A stretch of DNA of 64,000 nt. Source: Pseudomonas putida S13.1.2. Its GTDB lineage: Bacteria > Pseudomonadota > Gammaproteobacteria > Pseudomonadales > Pseudomonadaceae. The notes under the pieces are model-generated. The model did not search any database, was not told the DNA's origin, and saw only the letters and a list, made by a program, of their open reading frames with translations. Position 1 is the stretch's first letter, and each line of letters starts with the position of its first letter. Location of the stretch: NCBI RefSeq assembly GCF_000498395.2, contig NZ_CP010979.1, positions 2,046,001 through 2,110,000 of the forward strand, given 5' to 3'. A program made the translations under genes and the position numbers. Positions 36,719 through 45,601 of the stretch are shown here, piece after piece.

Positions 36719-39700
36719 TCAGAAATCGCGCTTGTAGAAGATGTCCAGTGAGCTGGCCAGCCCACTGGCGGCTTCCAGGTACACCTTCTTGCTCAGCTTG
36801 TAACGCAACGCGATGGTGTTGGCAGGCTCGAACACACCCACGCCGTAACGCAGGCTCAGCTTCTCGGTGATGTTGCCGCTGGCGACCACGCTGGTGGTGT
36901 TGCCCGAGCCTTCGGTGTCCAGCTGGAAGTCGTCGATCCCCAGGCTCGAGGCCAGGCTGCCGGTAATACCGGCGCTGCCAGCCAGCCCCAGGCCCAACGC
37001 TGCTTCGGCAAGCATGTTGTTGTCCTCACCAGAGTTGCCCAGAGGCCGCCCCAGCACAAGGTACGACAGCGCCTGCTCCTGGCTCATGGCCGGCTCCGAA
37101 AACACCTTGGTTGTGGGTTGCTCGGCACTGCCGCTCAGGCGGATACCGGCAATCACGTCATCGACTGTGCGGATGGCTTCGATGTCCAGGTAGGGCTGGT
37201 CGATCGGGCCGGCAAACAGCAAGCGCGCGCGGCGGATGGTGAGGCGCTGGCCGTAGGCACGGTAGCGGCCGTCGGCCAGGCTCAACTCGCCACGGGTATC
37301 GAGGTTGTCGCCGATATGCACGTGACCGAGCAGGTTGGCGGTAAGGCCAAAGCCACTGAACGACAACTTGTCCTGGCCCACTTCAACATCGATGTCCATG
37401 GCCATCGCCATGGGCGGCTTGCCCTCTTCGGTCTGGTGACCGACGATCACGGTGTCATCCGATACCTTCACGGTCGACGGCGGCAGTTCGCGCACGGTGA
37501 TCTTGCCTTTGGGTACAAGCACCTTGCCGGTAACCGCCAGCTTGTCGTCGACCAGGCGCAAGGCCAGGTCCGGGGCTACCTCCAGCGTTGCATAGGGCTC
37601 GACCGTGACCGGCAGCTGCTGGCCTTGCAGGCGCAGGTCCATGCCCAGCGCCTGACCCCATGTGAGGTTGCCACTCAACTGGCCGCGCCCTGCATCGCCG
37701 CTGCGCCAGCTGCCATCGAGTTGCACCTGTTCGCCAGCGATCAGCGCCTGCAATGACAAGTCCTCAAGACTGGCCGGCAATTCGGCGCCACTGACTTCAC
37801 CACCGCTGAGCATCAGGCTGCCATTAACCTGTGGTGCCAACAAGGTGCCTGAAAGCCGGCCACTGCCGTTGAGCTGCCCGGTAAGGCGTTCGACCATCGG
37901 CACGAACGGACGGGCCACCGCCAGGTCCAGCCCGGCCAAGCGGAAATCGCCCGACAGGGGTTTGTTCTTGCCCAGCGGGTCGAGACGCGTGTTGACGCTC
38001 AGCTCGCCCAGGCGCTCACCACGGAAGGCCAGGCGGGTATCGATACGCCGAGGCGCCAACGTGCTGTCGACACGCAGCGCCTGGTAAGGGAAATCGACCC
38101 AACGGCCTTTGTCGCGCACGCGCAGCGTGCCGCCACTGGCATCAATGACAATATTGCCTTTGGGGCCGCTGGCCGGGATGTCCAGGTTGATTTCAGCATT
38201 GAGCAAGCCCTGCCAGGCGAAGTCCTTCGGCAACCACTGGGCAAGGCTGTCAAGCGGGAACTGTTTGAGGTGGTAACGCAGGCGCGGTTCGGGTGCCAGG
38301 CGCTGGTCGTCACCACACAGGCTGGCCTGGCCGGAGCGCCAGCAATGGGCACCGAAATCCAGCTGGCCGCTGGCCAAACGCTGCAGCCGCGCCGGCGCTT
38401 GCAACTGCCAGTCCTGGCCACCGGCCTGGATACGCCCGCTGGCCAGGCGGCCACGCCAGTCACCCTTGCTCAACTGGCCATCCAGGCCGAGGTCAAGCTT
38501 GAGTTGCGGGCCATCCAGCGCCAGGGTCAAGGCTTGCTGGCGAATGTCGCCTTTGCCGTTGGCCTGCAGCGTGCCCAATGCCGTGTCGCCCAGGTGAATA
38601 CCCGTTGCCTTCAGCTCGATCACGCCGCGCTGGGCGTTGTCCAGGCGGGCATCCAGGTCCAGCTGTTGCAGCCGGTTTTCGGCCTGGGCCAAGCGCTGGC
38701 CCTGCAAGGTCAGCGTGCCTTGCGGAGCCTGCAAGGTGCCGGCAACATCCAGCCGGCCCTTGACCTGGCCTTGCAGTCTTGGCCACAGCTGGCCCAGGCG
38801 CGGTAGGTCAAGGTCGATTCGCCCGGCCAGGCGCTGCTGCAAGCTGCCACTGCCGTTGATACGGTTGTCACCCAGCTGGATCGCCAGGGCGCCGAGTGTC
38901 CAGTTCTGCCCCGCCCCCTGGGCCTCGGCCTTGAACACTGCCGGCTGGCCGCGCAGGCGGCCTTTCAGATCAAGCTGGGCATCAAGGGTGAGCACCTCGC
39001 CCTTCATCTCGCCTTTGCTGCGCAGCGGCCCTGCCAAGGTGCCCGGCAGCTCCGCCAGCCAATAGGCCGGGTCGAGCGCCGAAAGCTGCAAGTCGACATC
39101 CCAGGCCAAGGTGTCGGCAAAACGCACGGCCACACTGCCGGCGGCCTTGCCTTGCCCGGCGGTCAGCGCCAGTTGCGGCAGTTTCACCTGGGTCAGGTCA
39201 CCTTCGAACGGGCTGGCCAGGCTGAACGCCCCTGCCGGGCCATCCAGGTCGCCGTTGAAGGTGCCCTGGTAATTGCCATCGCGATAATGCACCTGGGTGT
39301 TGAAGCGCTTGAGGGTGACCTCGGGCGGCGCCTCCAGCGGGTACAGGCGCAACCACGGGAAGTCCTGCCAGTCCAGTTGCGCGTCGGCGGTCAGGCCTTG
39401 CTGCCAGTCGGCCGTGGCCTGCAGTTTCACGCGCTGGGTGTCGCTGGCGGTCAGGTCAAGGGCATCGAGCCTGGCGCCTTTGCTGTCGACCAACCCGGAC
39501 AGCGCCAACGCGATTGGCGACTGTTCAGCCGGCAGGCTGGCCGTTCCCGACAGTTGATAACCCTTGAGCAAATCGCCCTTGGCATCAAGCTTGAGCTGAT
39601 TCAACTGCAAGGTATCGGGCAGCGAGCCCGCCGGTTTGAACGCCTCTGAACGAATCTGCAGGGTCGCCGGCAGGTGCTCGGCCAACGCCTGCAACTGCCC

Positions 39701-40393
39701 GCTCAGCGTAGCGTCGAGGTAACCGCTGCTGGTGCCGGCAAGCTTCAGGGTCTTTTGCAACTCGCCGGTTGCGGTCAGCGCCAGCTGCCAGGGTTTGCCG
39801 TCTATGGCGGGCAATTGCAGCTGCGCCTGAAGTTGCAATGGCCAGTCACCTTCGGGCTGCAGGTCGCCCTGCAAGTTCAATTGCAGGTCATCGCGCTGCA
39901 GGTGCAGGCTGTCGATGCGCATCCCGTTGCCGGTCCAGTGCGCCGCCAGTTGCAGGTCACCGAGCAGGTCGCTGCCATCCAGCCGCAGCTGGCCGACCTT
40001 GACCTCACCCAGCTCGATGGCCAGCGGCAAGCGCAGCGATGGCAACTGCAGCGGGCCGCTCTCGGCTGGCTCGGCACTTGGCGCAAAGGCCATGTCGATG
40101 CGTTGGGCCTGCAACTGGTCAATGCAAAGGGTGGCGCGCATCAGGCAGGCAGGCGACCAGGCCAGTAGCGGCGCCTGCACCTCTACCGTACTGCCACCAT
40201 CGGCCCAACGCAGCATGCTGGCCTGCCAGCTGCCCGCCAAGCGGCCCTGGAAGTCGGCCACCTCAAGCCCGGGCACCTTGCCCAGCGCCCAGCGGCTGCC
40301 AGCCTCGGTACCCAGCAACAGGCCCAGTGCCAGGCCCAGGCTCGCAACGACCCCGAACAGGCCCAGCAGAATGTACTTGATCACGCGTTTCAC
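36719..40393 (-). CDS. tamB: translocation and assembly module inner-membrane subunit TamB
   Basis: The 1224-residue protein has an N-terminal signal anchor (ILLGLFGVVASLGLALGLLLG), a very long repetitive beta-strand region, and a C-terminal DUF490/TamB domain ending GLASSLDIFYKRDF. TamB spans the periplasm as a lipid-binding groove linked with TamA, implicated in phospholipid transport and outer-membrane protein assembly. The GTG start at 40393 overlaps the tamA stop (GTGA). Confidence 0.95.
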   Translation of the reverse strand: MKRVIKYILLGLFGVVASLGLALGLLLGTEAGSRWALGKVPGLEVADFQGRLAGSWQASMLRWADGGSTVEVQAPLLAWSPACLMRATLCIDQLQAQRIDMAFAPSAEPAESGPLQLPSLRLPLAIELGEVKVGQLRLDGSDLLGDLQLAAHWTGNGMRIDSLHLQRDDLQLNLQGDLQPEGDWPLQLQAQLQLPAIDGKPWQLALTATGELQKTLKLAGTSSGYLDATLSGQLQALAEHLPATLQIRSEAFKPAGSLPDTLQLNQLKLDAKGDLLKGYQLSGTASLPAEQSPIALALSGLVDSKGARLDALDLTASDTQRVKLQATADWQQGLTADAQLDWQDFPWLRLYPLEAPPEVTLKRFNTQVHYRDGNYQGTFNGDLDGPAGAFSLASPFEGDLTQVKLPQLALTAGQGKAAGSVAVRFADTLAWDVDLQLSALDPAYWLAELPGTLAGPLRSKGEMKGEVLTLDAQLDLKGRLRGQPAVFKAEAQGAGQNWTLGALAIQLGDNRINGSGSLQQRLAGRIDLDLPRLGQLWPRLQGQVKGRLDVAGTLQAPQGTLTLQGQRLAQAENRLQQLDLDARLDNAQRGVIELKATGIHLGDTALGTLQANGKGDIRQQALTLALDGPQLKLDLGLDGQLSKGDWRGRLASGRIQAGGQDWQLQAPARLQRLASGQLDFGAHCWRSGQASLCGDDQRLAPEPRLRYHLKQFPLDSLAQWLPKDFAWQGLLNAEINLDIPASGPKGNIVIDASGGTLRVRDKGRWVDFPYQALRVDSTLAPRRIDTRLAFRGERLGELSVNTRLDPLGKNKPLSGDFRLAGLDLAVARPFVPMVERLTGQLNGSGRLSGTLLAPQVNGSLMLSGGEVSGAELPASLEDLSLQALIAGEQVQLDGSWRSGDAGRGQLSGNLTWGQALGMDLRLQGQQLPVTVEPYATLEVAPDLALRLVDDKLAVTGKVLVPKGKITVRELPPSTVKVSDDTVIVGHQTEEGKPPMAMAMDIDVEVGQDKLSFSGFGLTANLLGHVHIGDNLDTRGELSLADGRYRAYGQRLTIRRARLLFAGPIDQPYLDIEAIRTVDDVIAGIRLSGSAEQPTTKVFSEPAMSQEQALSYLVLGRPLGNSGEDNNMLAEAALGLGLAGSAGITGSLASSLGIDDFQLDTEGSGNTTSVVASGNITEKLSLRYGVGVFEPANTIALRYKLSKKVYLEAASGLASSLDIFYKRDF

Positions 40394-42132
40394 AGCTCAG
40401 GCCCCATGGAAAAGTGCAGGCGAATGCCCCCTTCGTCATCCAGCGCCTTGGCCAGGTCCAGGCGCAACGGCCCGACCGGCGATACCCAGCGCACACCAAA
40501 ACCGACACCGGTCTTGAGGCTGGGCAGCTCAAGGTTGTTGAACGAGTTGCCCTGGTCGACAAACGTCGCGATCCGCCACTTTTCGGTCAGCGAATACTGA
40601 TACTCGACACTGCCAGCCACCAGGTAGCGCCCGCCGATACGGTCGCCATCGCTGTTCTTGGGCGACAGGGTCTGGTAGTCGTAGCCACGCACGCTCTGGT
40701 CGCCACCGGCGAAAAAGCGCAGCGACGGCGGAATGTTGTTCTTGAAGCCATTGGTCGCGCTGCCACCGAACTGGACGCGACCGAGAAGGCGGTGGTTGTG
40801 GCCAAGGGTGGTCAAGCCTTTGAGCAGTACGTTGCCGTGCAACAGGTTGGTGTCGGAAACCAGCCCTTCCTTGGCCACCTGTGCATCGAACTGCAGGCGG
40901 TAGCCGTTGTGCGGGTCGATGCGGTTGTCGCTGCGCAGGAAGGAATAGCTCACGCCAGGCATCAACAGGTTGCTCAAACCGGAATCGTCACCCAGGCGAT
41001 ACTCTTCGCGCTGGTACTTGAGCGAAATGACCCGCTGCCAGCCGCTGGGCAGCTTGCTGTGCCACTCGGGGCCGACTGTCAGCAGTTTGCTGAGGGTATC
41101 GGTACCGGCTAGTTCCTCGTTCTGGTAACCGCCGGCGAAGCGCAGCTTGTCGGTCAGTGGCGGGTCCAGGGGGATGTCGTACCACAGGCCAACGTTCTGC
41201 CTGGGTGCGGACAGCTCGGTTTCCCAACCGTAACTGTGGCCCTGCGGGTTGACCCAATGGCGGGTCCAGTTGGCCTTGCCACGCGGCCCGACGTCGGTCG
41301 AGAAGCCAAGGCCCAACCCCATGGTGCGTGGCTTGCGGGTTTCCAGGCGGACATCCACCGGGATTTCTTCACCCACGGCGGCGGTGGGCGCAGCATCCAC
41401 CCGCACGCCTTCGAAATAGCCGCTCGATTGCAGGTCATTGTTCAGTTCGGCGATCAGTTCCGAATCGTAGGGGGTGCCCGGCTTGAACGAAACCATGCGC
41501 TGCAGCAGGTCGTCGTCCAGCGGCGTGTCACCGCCGAAAGTGACGGCGCCCAGGCGATAGCGCGGGCCACTCTGGTAGACCAGTTCGATATCGGCCACAC
41601 CGGCCTGCGGGTCGACCGCCAGGCGCTGACGGCTGAAGCGGCCACTGAAAAAGCCGTAGCGCGACGCCTGGTTCTGGATCAGCCTCTTGGCATCCTCGTA
41701 ATTGCCGTGGTTGAGTTGCTCGCCTGCGCGCAGCGCCTTGCTGTCGGGCACGCGAAAGGCCTTCATTTCGCTGGCCGGGCCTTCGATGCGCACGGTCACG
41801 TTGCGCAGGCGAATCGCCTCACCTGGGTTGATGTTGATGATCAGTTGCGGGGAATGGTCTGCATCGCTGGGAGGCTTGACCTCGGTATCGATCTGCGCCT
41901 GGTAGTAGCCAAGTGCCTGCGCGGCTTTGCGCGCCTGCTCCTCTGCCCCGCGACTGAAGCGTAACAATGCTTCTTCATCGCGGTCACCAAGGGTGCCTAT
42001 ATAGCCTTCGACATTGGCCTTGAGCGCCTTGTTGGCTGGTTTTACCTTCACCAGCAACTCGCTCTGGCCCCATGCGGCGAAACTGGCGGCCCAGAAAACC
42101 AGGCCCCAGGTGAATCTTCCTGAATACGTCAT
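40390..42132 (-). CDS. tamA: outer-membrane assembly protein TamA (Omp85 family)
   Basis: The 580-residue protein has a signal peptide, three N-terminal POTRA-like domains and a C-terminal 16-strand barrel with the Omp85 signatures FFAGGDQSVRGYDYQTLSP and terminal RLHFSMGPEL. It is the TamB partner in the outer membrane. It is first of the tamA-tamB operon. Confidence 0.96.
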   Translation of the reverse strand: MTYSGRFTWGLVFWAASFAAWGQSELLVKVKPANKALKANVEGYIGTLGDRDEEALLRFSRGAEEQARKAAQALGYYQAQIDTEVKPPSDADHSPQLIININPGEAIRLRNVTVRIEGPASEMKAFRVPDSKALRAGEQLNHGNYEDAKRLIQNQASRYGFFSGRFSRQRLAVDPQAGVADIELVYQSGPRYRLGAVTFGGDTPLDDDLLQRMVSFKPGTPYDSELIAELNNDLQSSGYFEGVRVDAAPTAAVGEEIPVDVRLETRKPRTMGLGLGFSTDVGPRGKANWTRHWVNPQGHSYGWETELSAPRQNVGLWYDIPLDPPLTDKLRFAGGYQNEELAGTDTLSKLLTVGPEWHSKLPSGWQRVISLKYQREEYRLGDDSGLSNLLMPGVSYSFLRSDNRIDPHNGYRLQFDAQVAKEGLVSDTNLLHGNVLLKGLTTLGHNHRLLGRVQFGGSATNGFKNNIPPSLRFFAGGDQSVRGYDYQTLSPKNSDGDRIGGRYLVAGSVEYQYSLTEKWRIATFVDQGNSFNNLELPSLKTGVGFGVRWVSPVGPLRLDLAKALDDEGGIRLHFSMGPEL

Positions 42133-42184
42133 GCGGCGAATGCTACCAGAGCCAGGCGCTCAAGGGAGCCGCCTGGCGGGATGT

Positions 42185-42835
42185 TCAGGCAAAAGTGGAA
42201 GTTGAAGAGACTGGATTTGGATGGAAGAACACGCGTTCCCGGATCGGTCCTACGGCGACCTCACCAATCTCTTCATAGCCCTGGCGCTGGTAGAAGGCCA
42301 GGTAGTGCTCGTTGCCGGTGTCCAGCACCACGCCGTGTGTGCCGGGGTCGTCCGCGCACCAGTCGTGCACGGCCTGTAACAGTTGCTCACCGTAGTGCTT
42401 GCCCTGAAATTGCGGGTGTACCCCCAGCAATGGCAACACATGCACCTGATCGGTTGGCAGGCAGGTGGCCAGGGCGGCCTGGTAGTCCATGTAGCGCCGC
42501 GTGCAGCGCAGGCCGGTGCCCAGGATCATGCGCAGGCGCCAGGCCCAGCTGTCGGCCACGCCCAAGCGGCGCAGCGGCGGCACGATCAGGGCCAGGGCAA
42601 TCAGGCGGTCGTCCACCAGCAAGCCGATGGCAGGTAATTGCAGGTAGAAATGCTGGCGTACCCATTCGCGCACCATTACCCGCAAGCGTTGCTCATACCC
42701 CGGGCGCTGGGCTTCGAAGATATAGGCAAAGGTAGGTTCGTGGCGGTAGGCGTTGTACAGCAGCGAACGCGCCTCGCGGCTGTAGCCGTCATCGAGCAGG
42801 CAGACTTGAGCCGGAGCGGCAGTGGTTTCGGGCAT
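42185..42835 (-). CDS. GNAT family N-acetyltransferase
   Basis: The 216-residue protein has the GNAT acetyl-CoA loop region (LLGVHPQFQGKHYGEQLL) and the following strand-helix (VVLDTGNEHYLAFYQRQGYEEIG). Substrate unknown. It sits 52 bp upstream of tamA on the same strand. Confidence 0.88.
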   Translation of the reverse strand: MPETTAAPAQVCLLDDGYSREARSLLYNAYRHEPTFAYIFEAQRPGYEQRLRVMVREWVRQHFYLQLPAIGLLVDDRLIALALIVPPLRRLGVADSWAWRLRMILGTGLRCTRRYMDYQAALATCLPTDQVHVLPLLGVHPQFQGKHYGEQLLQAVHDWCADDPGTHGVVLDTGNEHYLAFYQRQGYEEIGEVAVGPIRERVFFHPNPVSSTSTFA

Positions 42836-42997
42836 TGCGGGCAGACCTCCTGGAATGGGCGTACATTGCCTTGGAGGTGCACCACCGCGCTTCGTTCACC
42901 CCCTACAGCACGTTAGCAGCAGGCTCCCGAAGCCGCCACGCTGGTGATGTGGGGCGATGTCGGCTAGCATCCCGCCTTTTACCGGGATCGTCTTTCC

Positions 42998-43810
42998 ATG
43001 AAGATCGTCTGTTTCAACATCAACGGCCTGCGAGCCCGCCCGCACCAGCTGGCAGCGCTGATCGAAAAGCACCAGCCAGACGTGATCGGCCTGCAGGAAA
43101 CCAAGGTCAGCGACGATCAGTTCCCGCTGGCCGACGTGCAAGCGCTGGGTTACCACGTGCACTACCACGGCCAGAAAGGCCACTACGGCGTAGCGCTGCT
43201 GTCGCGCCAGGCCCCGTTGAGCCTGCACAAAGGCTTTGCCACCGATGAAGAAGAGGCCCAGCGCCGCTTCATCTGGGGCACCTTCGCCGATGCCGATGGC
43301 AACCCGATCACCATCATGAACGGCTATTTCCCCCAGGGCGAAAGCCGCGACCACCCCACCAAGTTCCCGGCCAAGCAGCGTTTCTACAGCGACCTGCAGG
43401 CACTGCTGGAAGGCCAGTTCCGCAACGACCAGCCACTGCTGGTCATGGGCGACATGAACATCTCGCCGCAGGACTGCGACATCGGTATCGGCCCGGACAA
43501 CGCCAAGCGCTGGTTGAAGACCGGCAAGTGCAGCTTCCTGCCAGAAGAGCGTGAGTGGATGGAGCGCTTGAAAGGCTGGGGCCTGGTTGACAGCTTCCGC
43601 CACCTGCATCCGGACGTGAACGACCGTTTCAGCTGGTTCGACTACCGCAGCCGTGGTTTCGAGGACGATCCCAAGCGTGGCCTGCGCATCGACCTGATCA
43701 TGGCCTCGCAGCACCTGGTGCCGCGGATCAAGGCTGCGGGCGTGGACTATGAGTTGCGTGGCATGGAAAAGCCGTCGGACCATGCGCCGATCTGGCTGGA
43801 GTTGAGCTGA
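42998..43810 (+). CDS. xthA: exodeoxyribonuclease III
   Basis: The 270-residue EEP-fold nuclease has [10 protein letters not shown], the metal ligand in LQETKV, the [13 protein letters not shown] segment, and the catalytic [10 protein letters not shown] at the C-terminus. It repairs AP sites and 3'-blocked ends in DNA. Confidence 0.97.
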   Translation: MKIVCFNINGLRARPHQLAALIEKHQPDVIGLQETKVSDDQFPLADVQALGYHVHYHGQKGHYGVALLSRQAPLSLHKGFATDEEEAQRRFIWGTFADADGNPITIMNGYFPQGESRDHPTKFPAKQRFYSDLQALLEGQFRNDQPLLVMGDMNISPQDCDIGIGPDNAKRWLKTGKCSFLPEEREWMERLKGWGLVDSFRHLHPDVNDRFSWFDYRSRGFEDDPKRGLRIDLIMASQHLVPRIKAAGVDYELRGMEKPSDHAPIWLELS

Positions 43811-43860
43811 TCGCCGGGGGGCCAAGGTGCACGCCTTGGGATTTGCAGTGCCGGATAGAC

Positions 43861-44169
43861 CGAGCGCCGCCCGCGCGGCGCATCGCGGTGGGCCTGGCTC
43901 AAGAGGTGTGGGGCTGCTGACATCGAGCGCCGCCCGCGCGGCGCTTCGCGGGGCAAGCCCGCTCCCACATTTGTTGCAACGTGGCCATGCCTATGGAAGC
44001 GGCGTGGTCAGCCTTGGTGCATGTCTTGAGATGGGTGGGGGCGGCAGCGCCAGCCAAGAAATTGCGTCAAGCCAACAAGGCTGACAACCATGGCCTGACA
44101 GGTTCGGTACGTTGCAACAAATGTGGGAGCGGGCTTGCCCCGCGAAGCGCCGCGCGGGCGGCGCTCGAT
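43861..44169. repeat. 61-bp perfect inverted repeat (large REP palindrome) plus a partial REP copy
   Basis: Arm 43922-43982 is the exact reverse complement of arm 44109-44169. Each arm contains a REP core (GGGCAAGCCCGCTCCCACA) and a GCGCCGCCCGCGCGGCGC palindrome. The 126-bp centre has further symmetry (CAGCCTTG / CAAGGCTG, GGCCATG / CATGGCC). A partial copy of the arm's GC-rich part lies at about 43861-43890. It fills the 391-bp gap between convergent xthA and the anti-sigma gene; no ORF with signals is present. Confidence 0.95.
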
Positions 44170-44201
44170 CGCACAGGCGCTGAAATTGTTATGGCGAGCA
44201 C

Positions 44202-44954
44202 TCACAACCCCAACCGCAACGCCTCCCCCACCCCGGCCCCACGCACATCGTCTGCCGCGCTGACCAAGGCAAAGTTGTAAGCCCCATGCGACCAGTACCG
44301 CGCTTCCAGCTGGCCATCGACCCTCTGCCCGTCTGGCATGCGCCGATAAAGCTCGCCCGGTGAGCGCAGGAACAGGCTGATGCGCTGGCCCTTGCCATCT
44401 TCAAACACCAGCAGCGCCGCCGGCCCCTGCTCGTTGCTAAGCAAGCGCGCCCCCACCGGTTTGAAGCCATAGCCTGCCAGGTCCGGCAATTGCCCCACGC
44501 GGCTGAAATGCCGCCCCAACCAGTCGCGCAACTGCCCCGCATCACTGGCCTGGACATCCAGCGCCTCGCTGCCGGCAAACAAACGGTGCGCCTGGACGGC
44601 GTCGGCCATGGGCAGCTCGGCGCGTGCCAGGGACGCATCGCGCACCTGCCAACCGCCCAGCCCTCCCACGCCCAATGCCAGCATCACCACCGCCGCTGCT
44701 GCCCAGCGCCGCTGCCGACGCTGGCGCAATTGCCGACGCAACTGCCCAAGGTCCAGCTGCGTCGCCCCGGGCAGTTCGCCAAACCCGGCCAGCGCGGTGC
44801 GCAACCGGCGGGCATCGGCGCGCCAGCCCTCCACGCGCGCCGCAGCCTGCGGGTTGGCCGCCAGCCAGGCCTGCACCTCGGCCCGGCGCACAGGCGTCAG
44901 GCGCTCATCAACGTAAGCGTGCAATTCGTCTTCGCTGGGGATCAGACGGGTCAT
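44202..44954 (-). CDS. membrane anti-sigma factor
   Basis: The 250-residue protein has an N-terminal cytoplasmic anti-sigma-like helical part (DELHAYVDERLTPVRRAEVQAWL), one transmembrane helix near residues 84-101 (WAAAAVVMLALGVGGLGGW) and a periplasmic domain. There is no HxxxCxxC zinc motif in the N-terminal part. It overlaps the sigma gene by four bases (ATGA), typical of an ECF sigma/anti-sigma pair. Confidence 0.9.
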   Translation of the reverse strand: MTRLIPSEDELHAYVDERLTPVRRAEVQAWLAANPQAAARVEGWRADARRLRTALAGFGELPGATQLDLGQLRRQLRQRRQRRWAAAAVVMLALGVGGLGGWQVRDASLARAELPMADAVQAHRLFAGSEALDVQASDAGQLRDWLGRHFSRVGQLPDLAGYGFKPVGARLLSNEQGPAALLVFEDGKGQRISLFLRSPGELYRRMPDGQRVDGQLEARYWSHGAYNFALVSAADDVRGAGVGEALRLGL

Positions 44955-45472
44955 TTCAGTCTCCGCAAGGCCGGGGGCTGGGGGTTGCCCTCGGTCAGTT
45001 CGCGCAAGGCACTGCGGGCGCGCGACAGGCGCGACATCACAGTGCCGATGGGGATGCCCAAGGCCTGGGCGGCTTCCTTGTAACTCAAGCCTTCAATGCT
45101 GATAAGCAGTAGCAAGGCGCGCTGTTCGGCCGTCAGCCGGGCAAACGCCTGCAAGTCGGCTTGGGCCAGAACACTGGCCTCAAGGTTGCCCCCGAGCGGC
45201 TCCTCCTCGTACTCGGCACGCCCAAACCAAGACAGCCAGCGGGCATGCAGGCGGTCGCGGCGCTTACCATCAAGAAAAAGCCGATAGAGGATGGTAAACA
45301 GCCAGGCCCGCAGCGCCTCGGCGTCGCGTTGCTGGTCGCGTCGGCTCAGGGCCCGCTCGACCGTGGCCTGCACCAGGTCATCGGCGCTGCCCGGCTCGCG
45401 GGTCAGCCACACGGCAAAGCGGCGCAGGCGGGCCAGCAGCTCGCGCCACTGGTGGTCGTCCAGATCATGCAT
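44951..45472 (-). CDS. ECF RNA polymerase sigma factor
   Basis: The 173-residue group 4 sigma factor has region 2 (GSADDLVQATVERAL, AWLFTILYRLFLDGKRR) and region 4 (LLLISIEGLSYKEAAQALGIPIGTVMSRLSRAR). Its promoter region is shared with the catalase gene; matching GGAAT-N16-CGTC elements on both strands suggest it transcribes itself and the peroxidase genes. Confidence 0.93.
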   Translation of the reverse strand: MHDLDDHQWRELLARLRRFAVWLTREPGSADDLVQATVERALSRRDQQRDAEALRAWLFTILYRLFLDGKRRDRLHARWLSWFGRAEYEEEPLGGNLEASVLAQADLQAFARLTAEQRALLLLISIEGLSYKEAAQALGIPIGTVMSRLSRARSALRELTEGNPQPPALRRLK

Positions 45473-45511
45473 GGCAAAGTCCCGGCCTTTGAAGTCGTCA
45501 TTGTAAAGGCA

Positions 45512-45536
45512 GACGCCTGCCAGGAAATTCTATTCC
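45512..45536 (-). promoter_or_regulatory. ECF-type promoter for the sigma/anti-sigma operon
   Basis: On the minus strand GGAAT (45536-45532) and CGTC (45515-45512) are separated by 16 bases, placing a start about 30 bases before the sigma-factor ATG. It has the same sequence and spacing as the plus-strand element at 45544-45568. Confidence 0.7.
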
Positions 45537-45543
45537 CGTCGAT

Positions 45544-45568
45544 GGAATAAGTTTTTGCCTGCCCCGTC
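45544..45568 (+). promoter_or_regulatory. ECF-type promoter for the catalase-cytochrome b561 operon
   Basis: GGAAT (45544-45548), 16 bases, CGTC (45565-45568), with the catalase start about 30 bases downstream. ECF sigma factors commonly use GGAA-N16/17-CGTC promoters. Confidence 0.7.
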
Positions 45569-45601
45569 GTACTTGCACATTTACCAAACCGGACGATGAC
45601 C

